Assembly (NCBI GenBank): GCA_024036415.1
Contig: JAMWET010003181.1
Location: forward strand, 62,001 to 126,000
DNA: 64,000 nucleotides
Direction of reading: 5' to 3'
From: Prochilodus magdalenae
Taxonomy: Eukaryota; Chordata; Actinopteri; Characiformes; Prochilodontidae
The translations under genes were made by a program, and so were the position numbers. Below the pieces are notes generated by a model. The model had not been told where the DNA came from. It saw nothing but the letters and a program-made list of their open reading frames with translations, and made no database searches. Of the stretch, positions 36,606 to 49,660 are shown one piece after another; position 1 is the first letter of the stretch, and each line of letters opens with the position of its first letter.

Positions 36606-37429
36606 GATTTTTTTTTTCATATTAGTCTTGGCCAGAATCACTAATAGGGCCTGAAATATTTGCATAAACCTGAATACAGCCTGAGATGTTACTGGTCCAA
36701 GTACAGATCCAACCAGAGTCTGGGTCAGTTTTAATAGAATCCCACGAGTTTCAACCCTTGCTGATAAATAAGTAGGAAGGAAAAATGATATAATGGGAAA
36801 AGTTAAAGCAGGATACAGTTCTGGTAAAAGTGGAAGGTGGGTTTTGAACCCAACTTAAACCAGAGGCAGATCTGGCCCATGATGACACCTGAACCCAACA
36901 AGATTGAAGAGTATAGGGTCCCAGCTGCATTGGTTGGGGCATCACCGCACAGTTTTCAAATGTAACTGAAAATTTGTCCGTTCTGAAATGTTCCTAATCT
37001 GAAGATTTTCCAGTGATTTCACAGAAGGTCCAGTAGCCTGAACAGGAAAGTGAGTTTCAAACCTGTTTAAATCCATAGCATTAAACATAGCATAAACTGA
37101 TTGAGTAATTCAGACAAAAGAGAGAGCTGGAGAAGTGGAGAGGACTCGCACGGATCTGCATTTCTCCTCCAGTTTGTGGGCTTTAAAGCATGAACAAGTT
37201 CTGTCCGGTTTACATCGTGGGAAGAGTGAGATCTGGGAAAGTTAGTGCTTAACGCCTTTTAGCCTTACTGTGTGAAGTGCATGCCCTCACGACAAACCCA
37301 AAGCGATGTATTCTATAAAAGACTGATGTTATGTGACGCTCTCTGTTCTCTAAATCTGTTAGCAGTTGTGTAGTATATGTCCATCTTTACAGCACAAGAT
37401 GAATCGCCCTCTGTGTCAGAAACAACAAA

Positions 37430-37810
37430 CGTGATTCACTGCACGCCAAACTAAATGTCAAAGGATTTTTATTCAACCACTGGACAATCAGATTCATCAG
37501 CATCAGACCCGGAGAGTGAGAATGAACCAGCAAACTAGTGAACAAATCCAAAAGAGTGAGAGTCGAATAACAAAGAGGAGTCCAAACCAGAGAGAACAAG
37601 CAGAGAGATACCGGGGAGAACCGCTCAGAACGCTCAGAGTTTGGGGTGAATGAGCAGCAGGTGTGTGTAAATTTAAAATTTGGGAGAACTGGACCTAGAA
37701 AATGGGGTGTGATTGGAGGATTCGGGACATGTGTCATCGGGGCATGAACTCTGGGAGATGGAGTCCAGGAGATTGGAGGCAGCAGGGAAACCTGGAAGAG
37801 TGACACTCTG
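37430..37810. repeat. Possible retroelement-derived segment
   Basis: Purine-rich sequence such as CAAATCCAAAAGAGTGAGAG and AACAAAGAGGAGTCCAAACC, with GGAGTCCAGGAGATTGGAGG further on, has the texture of fish LTR-element edges. An open frame runs through it on the - strand, but it is low in complexity and matches nothing I know. Weak call. Confidence 0.2.
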
Positions 37811-40124
37811 TAAATTTGTTACTGTAGCTCCAGTGTTAGCTTTAGCATTGCTTTCAGTGTTCTCATCTGAAACGGGGTTGCTTCCATTGGTTAAACCTTC
37901 TCCCTACTAGACACAGAAACAACCCATTTAACCCCCCATTGCTACTTGGTTTCCAGAGTCCATTTTTATTTTAAATGGGCCTTCTTTCATTTGTCAGTTC
38001 CTAAGCCGGAATGTCGGCACTGAGCAGCTTGTAAAGCCGGTTCATTCTGAATAATAAGATCTTTTTAGAGGTCCTCCTCTGGGTGCTTCCTTTGTGCTAC
38101 TGACCTTTTTACTCTGTTATCACAAGTGCTGTGGATGTGGCCTGAGCTAAAGGTTTAATGGACAAAGTTTGTCCTCTGAGTCTAGTCTTCTACAAGCTCG
38201 CACGATGATTAGCTCTATTTGAATAAGGTTTATCTCTTGTTAATTTTTTTGTTTGTTTTTCCAAGTCCAGAAAGATTTTTCCCATAGTGCCATTTAGCTC
38301 CAGTCTGTATGTCAGTGCACACAGTAACCTCTTTGAGACTAAAGCCAGTCTTTATCTCTGTTACATTGGTGCTCAAATGCGGGTCACATGATAACCTTCT
38401 TCCTGCGTGGGCGGAATGAAGGTATTGTGGCTATAAATAACTTTCTACAATAGTGCATCCAGGATCAAATAACTCTTTAGCCAATGATTTGTCTGCAGTG
38501 GTGAACATACTCTCTAATGTGTAGGTGAGATCGCACCTCCTCTAGGAAGAAGAACATCAAGGAGGTTTAACTATGTTCAGTGGATGGGCGTGCTTTGTAA
38601 GTAATATTGAAGCAGCGTCAGGAAGAAATATGAGCTTTTGAATAAAATTCATAATCCCCGCTCACCTTGAAAGGTCAAAACGCCAGGCGATCCAATTAAC
38701 CACACGCACTCTCATGGATGCATACTGTCTTGCTCTTTCGGTCTCTGGATACCTGTGATGGTGTGTTTTTTTTTTTTTTTTATTTATTTATTATTATTTT
38801 TTTTTTAATTGAAAAATTTAAACTGGTATTATAGTCTTCAGATTTTTATCTGCTACTATGTGCAGTCAAGTGATTTGCATATGCGTGCCGCCTGTATGGC
38901 ATGCCGTAATATCAGTATGAAGTTATGTTTCTGTGGGATTAAAGTCACATGATTCATAAATCAGACAAACTTGATTTTCATTGATGGAATCGGTCAATTT
39001 AATGCCGGGGACTCTTGAAGAGGGTAAATTAAGTAAGAAAGTGTTATGAACTGTGTTAAAAGCATTGTAATACAAGGAAATGATTTCTTTGGGAAAGTTA
39101 CATCAAGTCTTCCTTCAGCAGGCAGTGCAGTACAGTATATAAACAGAAGAACATGGTGGCTAAGCAGCATAAGTCAAAGATTATAGCAGAGTGTGTTGTG
39201 TCACGACCACAAAGAACATACTTCTGGCCAGATAATGCTGGTAGAGCTGCACAGATGCAGCAGGATCTTCTACCAGTCCTAATACTTATTTGGGGGTTAT
39301 TTAAACAAGGGTTTAAGTTACGTTATTATGAAACATGTCTATCCCGGGGTTAGTGTGTGCCTCTACATATTCTTTATTAAATACCGGCCAGCTATATGAC
39401 ATGCCCTAAATATTGTCCATGTTGACACTGAGCAACTTCTGTGCTACTAAAGCTGTAATTCTGTGTTAAACTGATTTTTCTTATGTTTTTGTAAATGGAT
39501 AATGATTGTGTGCCAGCTGCTCATTTTCAGTGCAGTTCTGAATGGCTTTTATTTGAACTGTTATTATGATCCTATTAAGAGCTGTTACATTAGTGCCAAG
39601 CTAAAGTCTGTGGATGCATACACTGGGTTTCAAATAATTTTTAGTAGCTCTGTAGGCTTTTGAAAACTAAAACACAGAGAGTGTTCAAACCAAAACCTGG
39701 ATCTTAGACAGGTGTAGGGTTTCCTGGCCATAAATGGGGATGAAAAGAGATTTTGTTCTCTTAAAGTCTCAGAGTCAGGACCTTTTCCTTCAGTAGTAGT
39801 AGGAGCATTGGGGAACATTCACACTTTATAAAGGCATATGGGCCCAAAACGTTTCTCATTATAGCTTCTAACAAAAGAGTATTTTACTTAACATATGTCT
39901 TTCATCCTGTTCTACGTTATTCAGCCAGTAGTACAGCCAGCATGCTGTTTACAAACATTCTGATTTATGTCTGCATGATTTTTAAAAATTAATGACATGA
40001 ATGAAACATTAAATATGATAAGTGATTATAATCCAGTAGTTTGTATGATGAATATTGAGAAATGGCTTTGAATGCGGCTAAACCAATCAGAACCTGAGCT
40101 TTTTTATTTTACAGTAAGCTCTTT

Positions 40125-40252
<128 letters not shown>

Positions 40253-40342
40253 CTTTATACTGGATGCCCTTCACCTATACCTGCTGCATGCAATCGTCCT
40301 GACTGCCCTTGTTGTAACACCATCGTTTGTCTCTCTCACTAG

Positions 40343-40468
40343 GTGGTGGTTCACACAAAAGAAGGTGAGCGGTTATACCGAATTTCTCCTTGGGCGACGT
40401 ACGTGACCAAGGTTAACACTTCTGTGGTGTATGACTGGGTATTCTGGGACCCTCCTCAGCCATATGTG
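40343..40468 (+). CDS. gbe1: gbe1 coding exon 4 (residues 130-171)
   Basis: The exon encodes VVVHTKEGERLYRISPWATY, then VTKVNTSVVYDWVFWDPPQP and YV. It is 126 bases, 42 whole codons, in phase 0 at both ends, with acceptor CTCTCACTAG and donor GTAAGT. The ERLYRISPWA and YDW--WDP motifs are hallmarks of the linker between the CBM48 domain and the GH13 barrel in eukaryotic branching enzymes. Because it is a multiple of three and in phase 0, skipping it would keep the frame. Confidence 0.97.
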
Positions 40469-41886
40469 GTAAGTGATTTCATTCTGCTGGTGCTGAACAT
40501 GTTGCAGTCCTTAAAGCAATAATTTAGCCATAAAAGACACACACCATATATATTTACATTTATACACTTATACCAGCTGTAGATACTCAGCCAGGACATG
40601 TTTTAATGTCTGAGATTGCCAACTTAAATACATTTAAATGGGATCTCATATATACTTGCCTTAGTAGTTTCTGATGCTGCATGATATACTAAAATGGATA
40701 AAAGTGTGGACAAAACGAGAGTTTCTGGGGGACTGCATAATTCTGTGTTTGTCTGTGTAACAAAGTTGTATATTTTTAGTTCTCAAATTTCACCTCCAAC
40801 ATAAAGATGCAGATGTTTCACTAGGAAACAGTTATCAGGTGAGATCATGAAATGTTTTAGACTAAATGCATTTCTTCTCTGTGTTGGAGAATATATCCTC
40901 TTACGTCTGCCCGAATCATCTCCAACAGCCTGTAAACAGCAGAGCTAGAAGACCTGGTAAAGCTAACCATGCTGTGCTTATTTCATGGTTTTCAAGCTAT
41001 GCTTTAGAGGACACTTAAAGATGCCATTAAACATAAAGCCGTGTTGTAACCTGAAAGCCAGGACACACTCAGCCGTAAACTGAAATCATGTGCTGTATGT
41101 TGTATTATATCTCAGGCTTCTTTACTCAAGCCTGCTTCATTTTCACTTGAAAATTCTACACACAAACGATCATTTCTTGAATTAATTGAGTAGTTGCACA
41201 TTTTATAAAATATTAATAATAAAAATGCTGCGATTTTAGTAAGCTCATTGGACAAGAAAATGGTCTCCATGCATGTTTAAGGTGGTGGTAGTAAGTTCAG
41301 GCCCTTGCAGGGTGACAGGTGATGGGATTCATAGATTGAGAAGAGGTGGTACAGTACAGAGAATGTCTCGTTCAAGGTGTGGAAAGTAGGTCCAAAGTAG
41401 ATGGTAATGATTGGCTAAGAGGAATGATTGTATTTGGGCGTGCTAAAGGCCATAGTTTGAAGGTAGTGGCTGGATGTGCAGGTGTATGGAAGTGTACGGT
41501 CTTAACAGCAGTGGTAAAAATTCAACTGCACAATTCTTTGATGCAAGAATGGCTGAACATCATACTCTTGTGGGGGTATTAAACAATATTAGGTATGATT
41601 TAGTCACAGGTGACATTTTTTGTGTGGTGAGCTTATTTATTTGTTTAGTAATTTGTTAAAAAAAAAAAGTTCCCAATTTAAAACATTACTGTATTATTTG
41701 CACTTCCATTTTAAACATTGAACTAATTTACACGCCTGCTGAATGTTTTGTGTAAGCTCTGCTTAAGCGTCCCTGGCCTCAGAGGGTTATATCATTCCTG
41801 TGAGCTTCTCCATGGAAGCTGCATAATACAGCACTTATTTGAGGAATGAGCTGCAGAGGGAACGTCTCCTTGTTCCTGTGTTTCAG
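40469..41886 (+). other. gbe1: gbe1 intron 4
   Basis: The shortest intron here, 1.4 kb, from GTAAGTG to the acceptor CTGTGTTTCAG. I see no recognisable repeat, RNA gene or second exon within it, only an A run near 41659. Confidence 0.95.
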
Positions 41887-42022
41887 CACAAGCATCCCCG
41901 GCCACGGAAGCCCCGCAGCTTACGGATCTACGAGTCTCACGTTGGTATCGCGTCACCAGAGGGCAAAGTGGCATCTTACAGCAACTTCACACACAACGTC
42001 CTGCCTCGAATTAAAGACCTCG
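41887..42022 (+). CDS. gbe1: gbe1 coding exon 5 (residues 172-217, last codon split)
   Basis: The exon encodes [20 protein letters not shown], then [17 protein letters not shown] and VLPRIKDL plus the first G of Gly217. RIYE-HVG marks the start of the GH13 catalytic barrel (subfamily 8), and the block is almost identical to the human enzyme. It runs from CTGTGTTTCAG| at 41886 to CTCG|GTGAGC at 42022, 136 bases. The following exon supplies GC to complete the Gly codon. Confidence 0.98.
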
Positions 42023-42829
42023 GTGAGCTATTTCTTAATTAGGGCTGATTGCTTTTGGTTCATGTGCTCGTGCTTGTGGGGCCTGTATGAATCAGATTCC
42101 TCATTCTCATAAGTGCAGTGCTAATGCGTTGCTTTCCTAGTAGCTACAGAATAATTGTAGTTACTGGATAAAAAGACTACAGATTAATAACTGAGTAATA
42201 AGCTTGCAGTTTATGAAGTTGTAGATGTTAACTCAACTCTTAGAAGGTGCTGCTATTGCCAGCGATAGTTTAATAGTGCAGAAACATGAAGAAATTCTTT
42301 TGGAAGTGTGCATTTTGAACTTTCCACCGATACCACATTTGTGCTCATGAGGAGTCGAGAGCTTTTATTGTGATTTAAATTTTATGAAGCATAACTGATG
42401 TGAGAACAGTCTTGTTTCACCAGAAAGCAAACCTACTTTGTGCCTCGCTTGCCTTTGCTTGGGAAAAAAAAAGAAGAAGCTGAAAGTACTGAGAAACTTG
42501 CAAAGAGATGTAAAGTGCAACTGTAATTCAGTATGTAATTATAATGTAATTACATATCATAACCTAACAGTTAAAACTATCAGTCTATAAGAGTTACAGG
42601 AGTATATTAATGTTTTGCTTTTGATGAAGTTCCTTTTGCTCTCTTTTTCTTTGTGAGAGCATTGCATTTTTATTCATGCAGTGTGCTTGTTACGCTCAAC
42701 ACCCCCTCAAAAGATGAGGCGAAAAACTGTCAAGTCAGAAAACACTGAAGTCTTCTTTTCCTACTTTTACATTCCTTGTTAGTTAAAAAAAAAAAGAAAA
42801 CTCTTCTTTTTTCCTTCCCCACGCAACTC

Positions 42830-43240
42830 AATGCCAAGAGAGGTTGTTTTCCATCTGCCAGTGTTCCTCCATCAGCCAGGCCCTGAGTGGCAGCGGTGCT
42901 TAACCTGGCAACCCTGACGTGCGGAGGATGAGCCGCTGTCACCTGCATTAAGAAGCGTGGAGGAGCTGTTCACAGTGAGCTCTCCCAGCTCTGTCTGCAC
43001 TCAGCCTCTTCTGCAGGCCCTTCTGCAGGTCAAACCCCTGTTTCCAGCCTGCCGCTGGCATGTAAAGTGGTCATTAGTGTCTGTTCTGTGTGTTTGAGCT
43101 CGCGTGTAGATTTGTTTGTGTATGCGAGTGCGCGAGAAAGGGTGAGCGAGAGAAGTACATATCTGCTGCAGGAGAAAGGTCTGAGTGGGTGCTGCAGTAG
43201 TTTGGCAGATAAAGTGTGAATATTAGGCAGAATTCCTAAT
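42830..43240. other. GC-rich, repeat-poor block in intron 5
   Basis: The block includes CCATCAGCCAGGCCCTGAGT, GACGTGCGGAGGATGAGCCG and CTTCTGCAGGCCCTTCTGCA. It stands out from the AT-rich intron and has no transposon motif or conserved reading frame. It is a candidate regulatory element only by composition. Confidence 0.2.
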
Positions 43241-43334
43241 CTTCCTGTCTAATAGTTTCGGTGATGGATTCTGTTTTCCTCGGGTCTGCCCTGTTTTTGT
43301 ATTTTGCATCGTTTGCCCATCTCAAAGTTCTCCG

Positions 43335-43800
43335 GTGAAGAAGTCAGAGACCACTCATAGTATTTTATTTCTAGTCCATACGGCCATTAGGTACAAGTTA
43401 TAAGTCCGTCAGCAAGAAAAAGTCAAATGCCTATAACTTAACAAACGATTACACAAAATTACAGCAACTAAATAAAATATTTACTGCTCAGTTTGGCAAC
43501 AGTCTCTGCCGGGATGTTTCCACATCTCCAAACTTAAGCCTTTTGCAAATAATCCCTGATGCATTCAGTGATGTTGAGTTCTGGACTCTGGGATTTCCTG
43601 TCCATTGTTATGAGAACATCAGCAATCTTAAATTTTCTCTTCTTCAGTAAGGGTTCTTGGCAGCTACTCGTCCTTTCAGACCCATAGTGCTGAGTTATCT
43701 TCTCACAGTGGAAACTTGGAGAGGACCATTGATGTGAAGGAAGAGCAGAGCTTCATTTTCTACCCTCTCTTAAAAGTGAAAGCTTTGAGCCCCATTTTTT
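43335..43800 (-). pseudogene. Tc1-like transposon relic
   Basis: AGTCAGAGACCACTCATAGT at the left edge, followed by TTCTTGGCAGCTACTCGTCC, TTTCAGACCCATAGTGCTGA and TATCTTCTCACAGTGGAAAC, follows the order of a fish Tc1-like element read on the - strand. It shares the ATCTTCTCAC-GTGGAA block with 17430-17840. It has no open frame. Confidence 0.55.
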
Positions 43801-44576
43801 ACTTTTAATCGTTAGTTGAAAATGTGTATATCATTTTCTGACAAATATAATTGTATTGAATTTCTCAACAAGCCTTTTTTAAATGCTTCCTGAAAAGTGA
43901 ATAACATGACTGAGTTAACTTAAAGAGGTGATCTCATACTTGCACAGTGCATCTAGACAGAGCCATCTAGACAAACAAAGCATTGAAAATGGGCTGTGAA
44001 AGGTTTGGCATGCTTTATTAAATTATGTACAAGTGATAATATTATTATGATATGTCAAGATTAGCCTTCTAAGCTATTTAACCCAAGTTACCCGGAGTGT
44101 GTTTTCTCTGGTGGCATATAAAGTAGTAAGCAGTAAAATACCTTTGTTCATGCACATCATGAAAACAAGAGTACCTCCTCGTTCCCATTGGCTCTTGGCA
44201 TCATCTATTGTTTTACTTTTTTACTCACTATCTTTGAGTTGTCTTTCTGCCTGGCCTGCCTTCCATCGTGGATGCTTCTGTCTTATATTCTACAGTTAAC
44301 TGTCTAGTCACATTGCTGTTGGCTGTAAGTACTGTAAGCTACCATACACCCTACTGCCGAGTGTAATTCTCAGTGTAAAAACTCAGTTGTGCAGTAATAA
44401 CAAACTCACATAGATCTAACTTAAACCTAACTGTTTCTAAATTTTTCTACTTCACATAACCACATTCAGATTCAATATGGGTAAAAATGGCTCGTCTGGT
44501 GTTTTTGAGTTCACTGAGTACATATTACTCAAAAGAGCATCTTAAAAGCGTAAGACATGAAAAAATTATATATATA

Positions 44577-44628
44577 TACATACATACATACATACATACA
44601 TACATACATACATACATACATACATACA
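44577..44628 (+). repeat. (TACA)n microsatellite
   Basis: About 13 TACA units follow a short TA run. Confidence 0.95.
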
Positions 44629-46679
44629 GTGTGTAATTAATGATTTATAATAATATACCATTTTATAGGCTACTATGAAAAACTTGTTGTTTTATTTATT
44701 TTTTCATGTGGGCCGGAAAAGTGTTGGCAGTCAGTTGTCTGGGCAGCAAGTTGCAAAGGTTTGGGAGTAAATTCTCCATTTTCACAAAAAAAAAAAAAAA
44801 ACATTTCAGTCGTTTCAAAAAAGTCATTTCAGCTGCGTTCAACTGAAGGGGCAGAGATGGCATTGCATGGCTATTGAGGAAAAGGGTTAATAGTTTGATG
44901 CGATGAAGAAAAATCACACATCACAGTTATTCATATGACAGTTTATCGGCAGCTAAAATGTTATGATGGTGACAGGTCTACTGATGGAGCAATACCTTTG
45001 ATGTGACAGTTCTTTTCGCTGCAGAGTCTCAAAGACTCTTAAATAACACACACTAAGGTTTAAATAAACACTTCCTAAAGTCAGCAACCTCACACGACAG
45101 ACACAGCACAAACAATTAAGATAAGCAGGCTAGAATTATGTGTGGATGTATTTCTATGCTACTTTGTTATTGTATGTATAATAAGTGTGAAACTCTAGAA
45201 AACTATTTATTTATTTATTTATATATTTATTTATTTAAGTCCAACTCGTCCTTTTTCCCACATTTTTTTAAATTTGGGGCTTTTTATGTCTTTATTGTTT
45301 GTACGGTGTCTTTAGTGTGCGGTTGCTGACTTTAGAAAATGTTTTTTTAAACAAAAACAAGCCTGTTTAAGGGGAGAAACCTGGGCTGGAAGACACTGAA
45401 ATAGAAATATTACAAGTCACCACGCATTGTTTTTGCTTTTTAGTTGATATTTGGGAATAATTTGAAAGGAATGGTTTTCTGAAGAAACATGAATCTGATG
45501 TTTACCGGGAGTATAAAATGCATTAATGCCTCGTTATGCATCTTAATGAAGACGGCGATTCTGCACTGACTTTGGAATTTTGAAACTGATTATAAATCTG
45601 TGGACACATGTGCCTATTTTCTGGCCAAAATGAAATGCCTGGGCTGTGTTTGAACATAAAAGACTAAAATGTTTAACTGTAGGACAGAGCCATTTCTTTC
45701 TAAACAGTAGTGAAAGTAGTCTAAGCAGTTCTATAGGCCTCCAAGCCAAATTCTAAAGTGTATATTTTTTTTATTAAATTTTTTCTACATTTGTTATATG
45801 TTACATTTTATATCGTCTAACCTGTCTAAAAAGAAATGAAGCAAACAAGCTGTTGTTTACATGATATACAAATTTCATGATGAACAGATCAGTAGAAAAG
45901 CTGAAATGGCTTTTCAATAACTTGCATTAATAGAAAGAATGTTTTTGTTTACCCTTTTGGAGATACTTATTTGTCCTTGCACAGTGATTATGTACAGTAC
46001 TGTGCAAAAGCCAGAGAGAATCTTCTTTAATTTCCAGTCAAACGTCTATTAAGTTCTTTACCTCCGTTTTGTAGCATCAGGAAAAAAAAGCAAAAACACA
46101 TTTATCAGAATATTACCCACAAACCTCCAACACTAAGCATAATCTCAAATCTGTCAGTGCACTCTTTTAGTTAATTTGTGCACCCTTCTGCCACTATAAC
46201 ACTCCTGTCCTTCCAATTTAGAAACCAGGTTACAGCTGTGTCCCCTCAACAAAATCTCTTCCCAAAAGAGTCAAGCTTTCTTTTCAAAGAGATGCTAACA
46301 TTCAACCAAGCGTCCACCCAAACACGTCTTACCAGCCTTTTTATTTTCCTCATGAGCATCTAAATGGCTAAAAGGTCATTTTGAGGAGATTAGGTCTAAA
46401 AATAATCTGCTTGCTTGAGAAAGCAGAAAATCAGGAGTTTCTGAAACTGGGGTTTAAGACCTGGTAAAGTCACCACAGATAAACAAGCATATCAGATAGT
46501 AGAACCTCAAACAATGCAACTAAAATCTGTTGCAGAAAAAAGGAAATAAACAAAGAAGAAGAATTTACACTGCAAAACACAAACCTAGACTTCTGAGATA
46601 TGGAGGGAGGAGCTGATATCTGTAATTACTTAGATTGTGAGAAGTAGAAAATGCAACCAGCTTCTAGAACTGAACCTTT

Positions 46680-46785
46680 ATCATCATTTATTATTTCTGG
46701 TAACCTCTATCCTTCTTCCAAATAGCACTGCAATCCAACACTTTTGTCTGGGTCCAGATATTGCTTTTATGATTAGTGTGTAATG
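46680..46785 (+). mobile_element. Terminal fragment of the Tc1-like family
   Basis: TTCTGGTAACCTCTATCCTT, then CTGGGTCCAGATATTGCTTT and TATGATTAGTGTGTA, parallels the right ends at 51250-51333 and 14870-14935 (TCTGGGTACAACTAT ... TTTTGATGATGAGTG). Farther upstream, at about 45995, ACAGTACTGTGCAAAAGCCA resembles the terminal motif of another fish element. Only ends remain. Confidence 0.4.
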
Positions 46786-46859
46786 GGTGTTTTTTCCATG
46801 GTTAGTGTAATGGCTGATTAGTGTAATAGCTGTTTTGACTGTAAGTGAAACAAATGTGT

Positions 46860-46887
46860 GGTTGTTGTTGTTGTTGTTGTTGTTGTT
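46860..46887 (+). repeat. (TTG)n microsatellite
   Basis: About nine TTG units in intron 5. Confidence 0.95.
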
Positions 46888-47222
46888 CCATTATAAACTT
46901 AATTTTTTTTTCCTGATATAAAATGAATGAAGTATGGATTTGGGTGAACCTCTAAATAGTATGATGCTTTGGCTGTAAGCTGATGTTCTACCCACTGTGT
47001 AAATGATGGTTTGTCCAGTCACATTTCTGTATTCAGTGTGGTTTTGAAAAAGGATTGCAGATCTTACCAAAGGAATGAAATCGTGAGGATTCCTTAAGAA
47101 TCCTTAAGCGAGCAGTCGTGAGGTCAGATTTACATTCTTAGTGCTTACTGTAATGGCGTGTCTCTCCAGACGGATTTTCTATTACTTTTTGACATTTCCT
47201 CAGAAAATAGACTGCAGAACAC

Positions 47223-47241
47223 GTGCGTGTGTGTGCGTGTG

Positions 47242-47282
<41 letters not shown>

Positions 47283-47286
47283 GTGC
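47223..47286 (+). repeat. (TG)n microsatellite with CG interruptions
   Basis: TG units interrupted several times by TGCG, suggesting an older, partly degraded tract. Confidence 0.95.
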
Positions 47287-47489
47287 GAGACTGAGGGAGA
47301 GACTGAGAGAGAAGGTGAACACACACACTTGTGCTTACGTACATCACTGAGCCGAGCGAGGCTTCCTCAGAGCCCACTTCGCTGTCACACCTCATCAAAA
47401 CAAAAAAACCCTCCAAACTTTCTCTAAAGCGGTGAAGAGGCTTGCTAAATAAATAAATAAGCCACTCTCTTCTTCGAAAAACAACACCA

Positions 47490-47830
47490 GGCAGCATGCG
47501 TTCCCTCTGAGCACTTCTGCTTCCCGCGCTCTTTCAAAGGCTTGTCAGCGTGCGGCCACAGAGTGCGCGTTTCTGACCTGGTGAGTCATCCCTCGCATGT
47601 GTCCCAGTGGCCGCAGCCTGTCTACAGGATGCTGGGGCTCGTGGCAGCAGCAAAAGGGCTCTGGCCTCCTTCTTTTTTTTTTTTTCTTTTTTTTTTTCCT
47701 GGAAGCTCACCTGTCAAGTGAGGAAAGGTTCGAACAGGGACAGCAGTTTGTTGGGGTTGCGTGAGGATGATGGGGTTCCTGGGTGTTTGTTGCGGAAGAA
47801 GGAGGAGCGAGCAGCCTGAAATGCTTGTGG
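47490..47830. other. GC-rich block in intron 5
   Basis: CACTTCTGCTTCCCGCGCTC, TGTCAGCGTGCGGCCACAGA and CTGGTGAGTCATCCCTCGCA lie in a block richer in G+C and CpG than its surroundings, broken by a T run at about 47670-47699. A TGAGTCA sequence (AP-1 type site) is present in it. No repeat or reading frame was recognised; its function is not known. Confidence 0.2.
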
Positions 47831-48117
47831 GGATCCAAAGCGCAGATGTGAAACATCAGAAAAGTGGTTTGTTTCAGACAGCCACCGAACCACTTTCAGT
47901 TGGTTTCTTTCTTTTTAATAATGTAATTGCTCCAGTGTGAGCACAGCTTCATCAGTACACCTCCTCAAGTAGCGCAGAGTCACAAAAGAGACATGACTCT
48001 GGGTTGCCAGTTTCTGTACTTCTGCCCTATACCTACAAACCCAGCTACAAAAAGGCTGGGACAGTAGGTAAGTGAAAATGATGAAATCAGTGTTTCCCAA
48101 ACTTTTATTATCTTATG

Positions 48118-49265
48118 CAGGGCTCTAGACTAACTTTTTGAACTGGTTGCACTGGTGCGCCTAACGTTTTTTCTTAGGTGCACCAGCACCAAAGTTAGGT
48201 GCACCCAAATTTTCAACTGCATCACATTCAGAACAGCAGTTTTACATGTTCACTTTTTCTTTTCTTTTTTTAAATCGCTGTCCATATAGGCAATATTGAC
48301 ATGTAAATGGTCAACATAAAGTTCTTTATTTGAAGCACAATTCTACAAGAAAGGTAACACTTGGGCAGTGCATTTGTCGCGGCAGGTAATGTGTTTTATA
48401 GATGCGTTGTGCTTTTTCAGTGCTTCAATTCTAAATGTATTAGAACCAGTCACAAACGCACTACTGCCGGCCATGGTCTTCCCACACTCCTTACAGTCAG
48501 TGCAGGCTGTGACTCGGAGTCGATCGTATGTGGCTACTTATCTGATGCCGTCTCCGGACCAGGGCTTGACATAACCAACGCTCTGACACGGAGCCACCAG
48601 CCTCCCAGGTTAACAATTTTCGAACCGACCAGGCCTGAATTTAACATTCTTAACCAAAATGTTGTGAATCATTCTTTTCACCGTCTCTCGTCATCCGCAG
48701 CTACACCCGCTCTGTTTACCTGACGGGCCTAGGCTACTCACCGCTCTGTCTGACTGCTAGTGTTGTGTCGTTCGCGAACGATTCGTTCGAATGAACGAAT
48801 CATTTGAGTAAACGTAGTGAACCGAATCACTTCCTCAGCTGATTCGACTCAGCAGCGACCGTGCAGGCCGGCTAGGAACTGATGTGTGGTCTGTGAATCA
48901 CTAAATCACCCGCGAATCTGGTGGCGGAGACTCTCATTGCGAGGGAACTGTGCTTGCTCAGTGATTCGTTCACTGAACTGAGGGCTCCCGTTCACTCACT
49001 GATTCGTTCACTGAACGTACTATCACTCAGTGCTGACGGCGCTCCGGGGTCCCGCCCTTCGCTATCTTTGATTGGTTTAGACCACGAAATGGGCCTAATG
49101 TATGTCTGTTTTTAACCACAGGGAGACTTTCACAGTCGCGAAGACTTTTTCTTTTTTGCCCTATCGAACGGCTGGTCGCACTGGTGCGACCTCAGATTTT
49201 TTTTGTCGCACAATTGAGAAATTAGGCCGCCTGTGCGACCAAATTGGTCGCACTCTAGAGCCCTG
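48118..49265. mobile_element. hAT-like non-autonomous element, 1.15 kb
   Basis: The terminal inverted repeat CAGGGCTCTAGACT (left) matches the complement of the right end AGTGCTCTAGAGCCCTG-type sequence (CACTCTAGAGCCCTG) over about 14 of 15 bases. TTATG stands on both outer flanks (48113-48117 and 49266-49270), a possible 5-bp target duplication. Subterminal GGT-GCACTGGTGCG-type motifs recur at both ends in opposite orientation. The interior holds repeated GATTCGTTCACTGAAC motifs and palindromes near 48769-49016. No transposase is recognisable. A 5-bp duplication is unusual for hAT (normally 8), so the superfamily is uncertain. Confidence 0.65.
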
Positions 49266-49289
49266 TTATGACCTCCTATTCTTCATCCA

Positions 49290-49660
49290 TAGGGTTTAAT
49301 ATGATGTCGGCCCACCCTTTGCAGCTATACCAGCTTCAAGTCATTCCAGAAGGTTTAGGAATGTGTTTATGGGAATTTTTGACCATTCTTCCAGAGGCAC
49401 TTTTAGAAGTATGGTCAGGCACTTAGACAAGAAGGCTCGCAGTTTCCGCTCTAATTCATCCCCAAAGATGTTTTATGGAGTTGAGGTCTGACAGCTGACT
49501 GTGGAATATTTAGTAGGGAGAAAATTTCATGACTGGACTTGTTGCACTGTACCACGCTGGAACTTACTGAGCTCCTGAGAGCAACCCTTGCTTTCACCAC
49601 TGTCTGTAGAAGCGGTCTGCATGTCTAGGTGTAGAGAAATATGGGAGTAAAGTGCCAGCC
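49290..49660. mobile_element. Common fish DNA-transposon-like repeat
   Basis: TTTGCAGCTATACCAGCTTC, GTGTTTATGGGAATTTTTGA, CCATTCTTCCAGAGGCACTT, GCTCGCAGTTTCCGCTCTAA and TTTCATGACTGGACTTGTTG occur in the order of a repeat abundant in fish genomes. The last part is shared with the copy at 57640-58140 (TTTCATGTTCTTGCTTGTTG). It is degraded, with no open frame. Confidence 0.65.

Noticed and set aside
37387..37806. A 139-codon open frame on the - strand, rich in Ser, Pro and Leu
   Set aside because: It is the complement of a purine-rich repeat-like segment; composition explains the open frame and no domain is visible.
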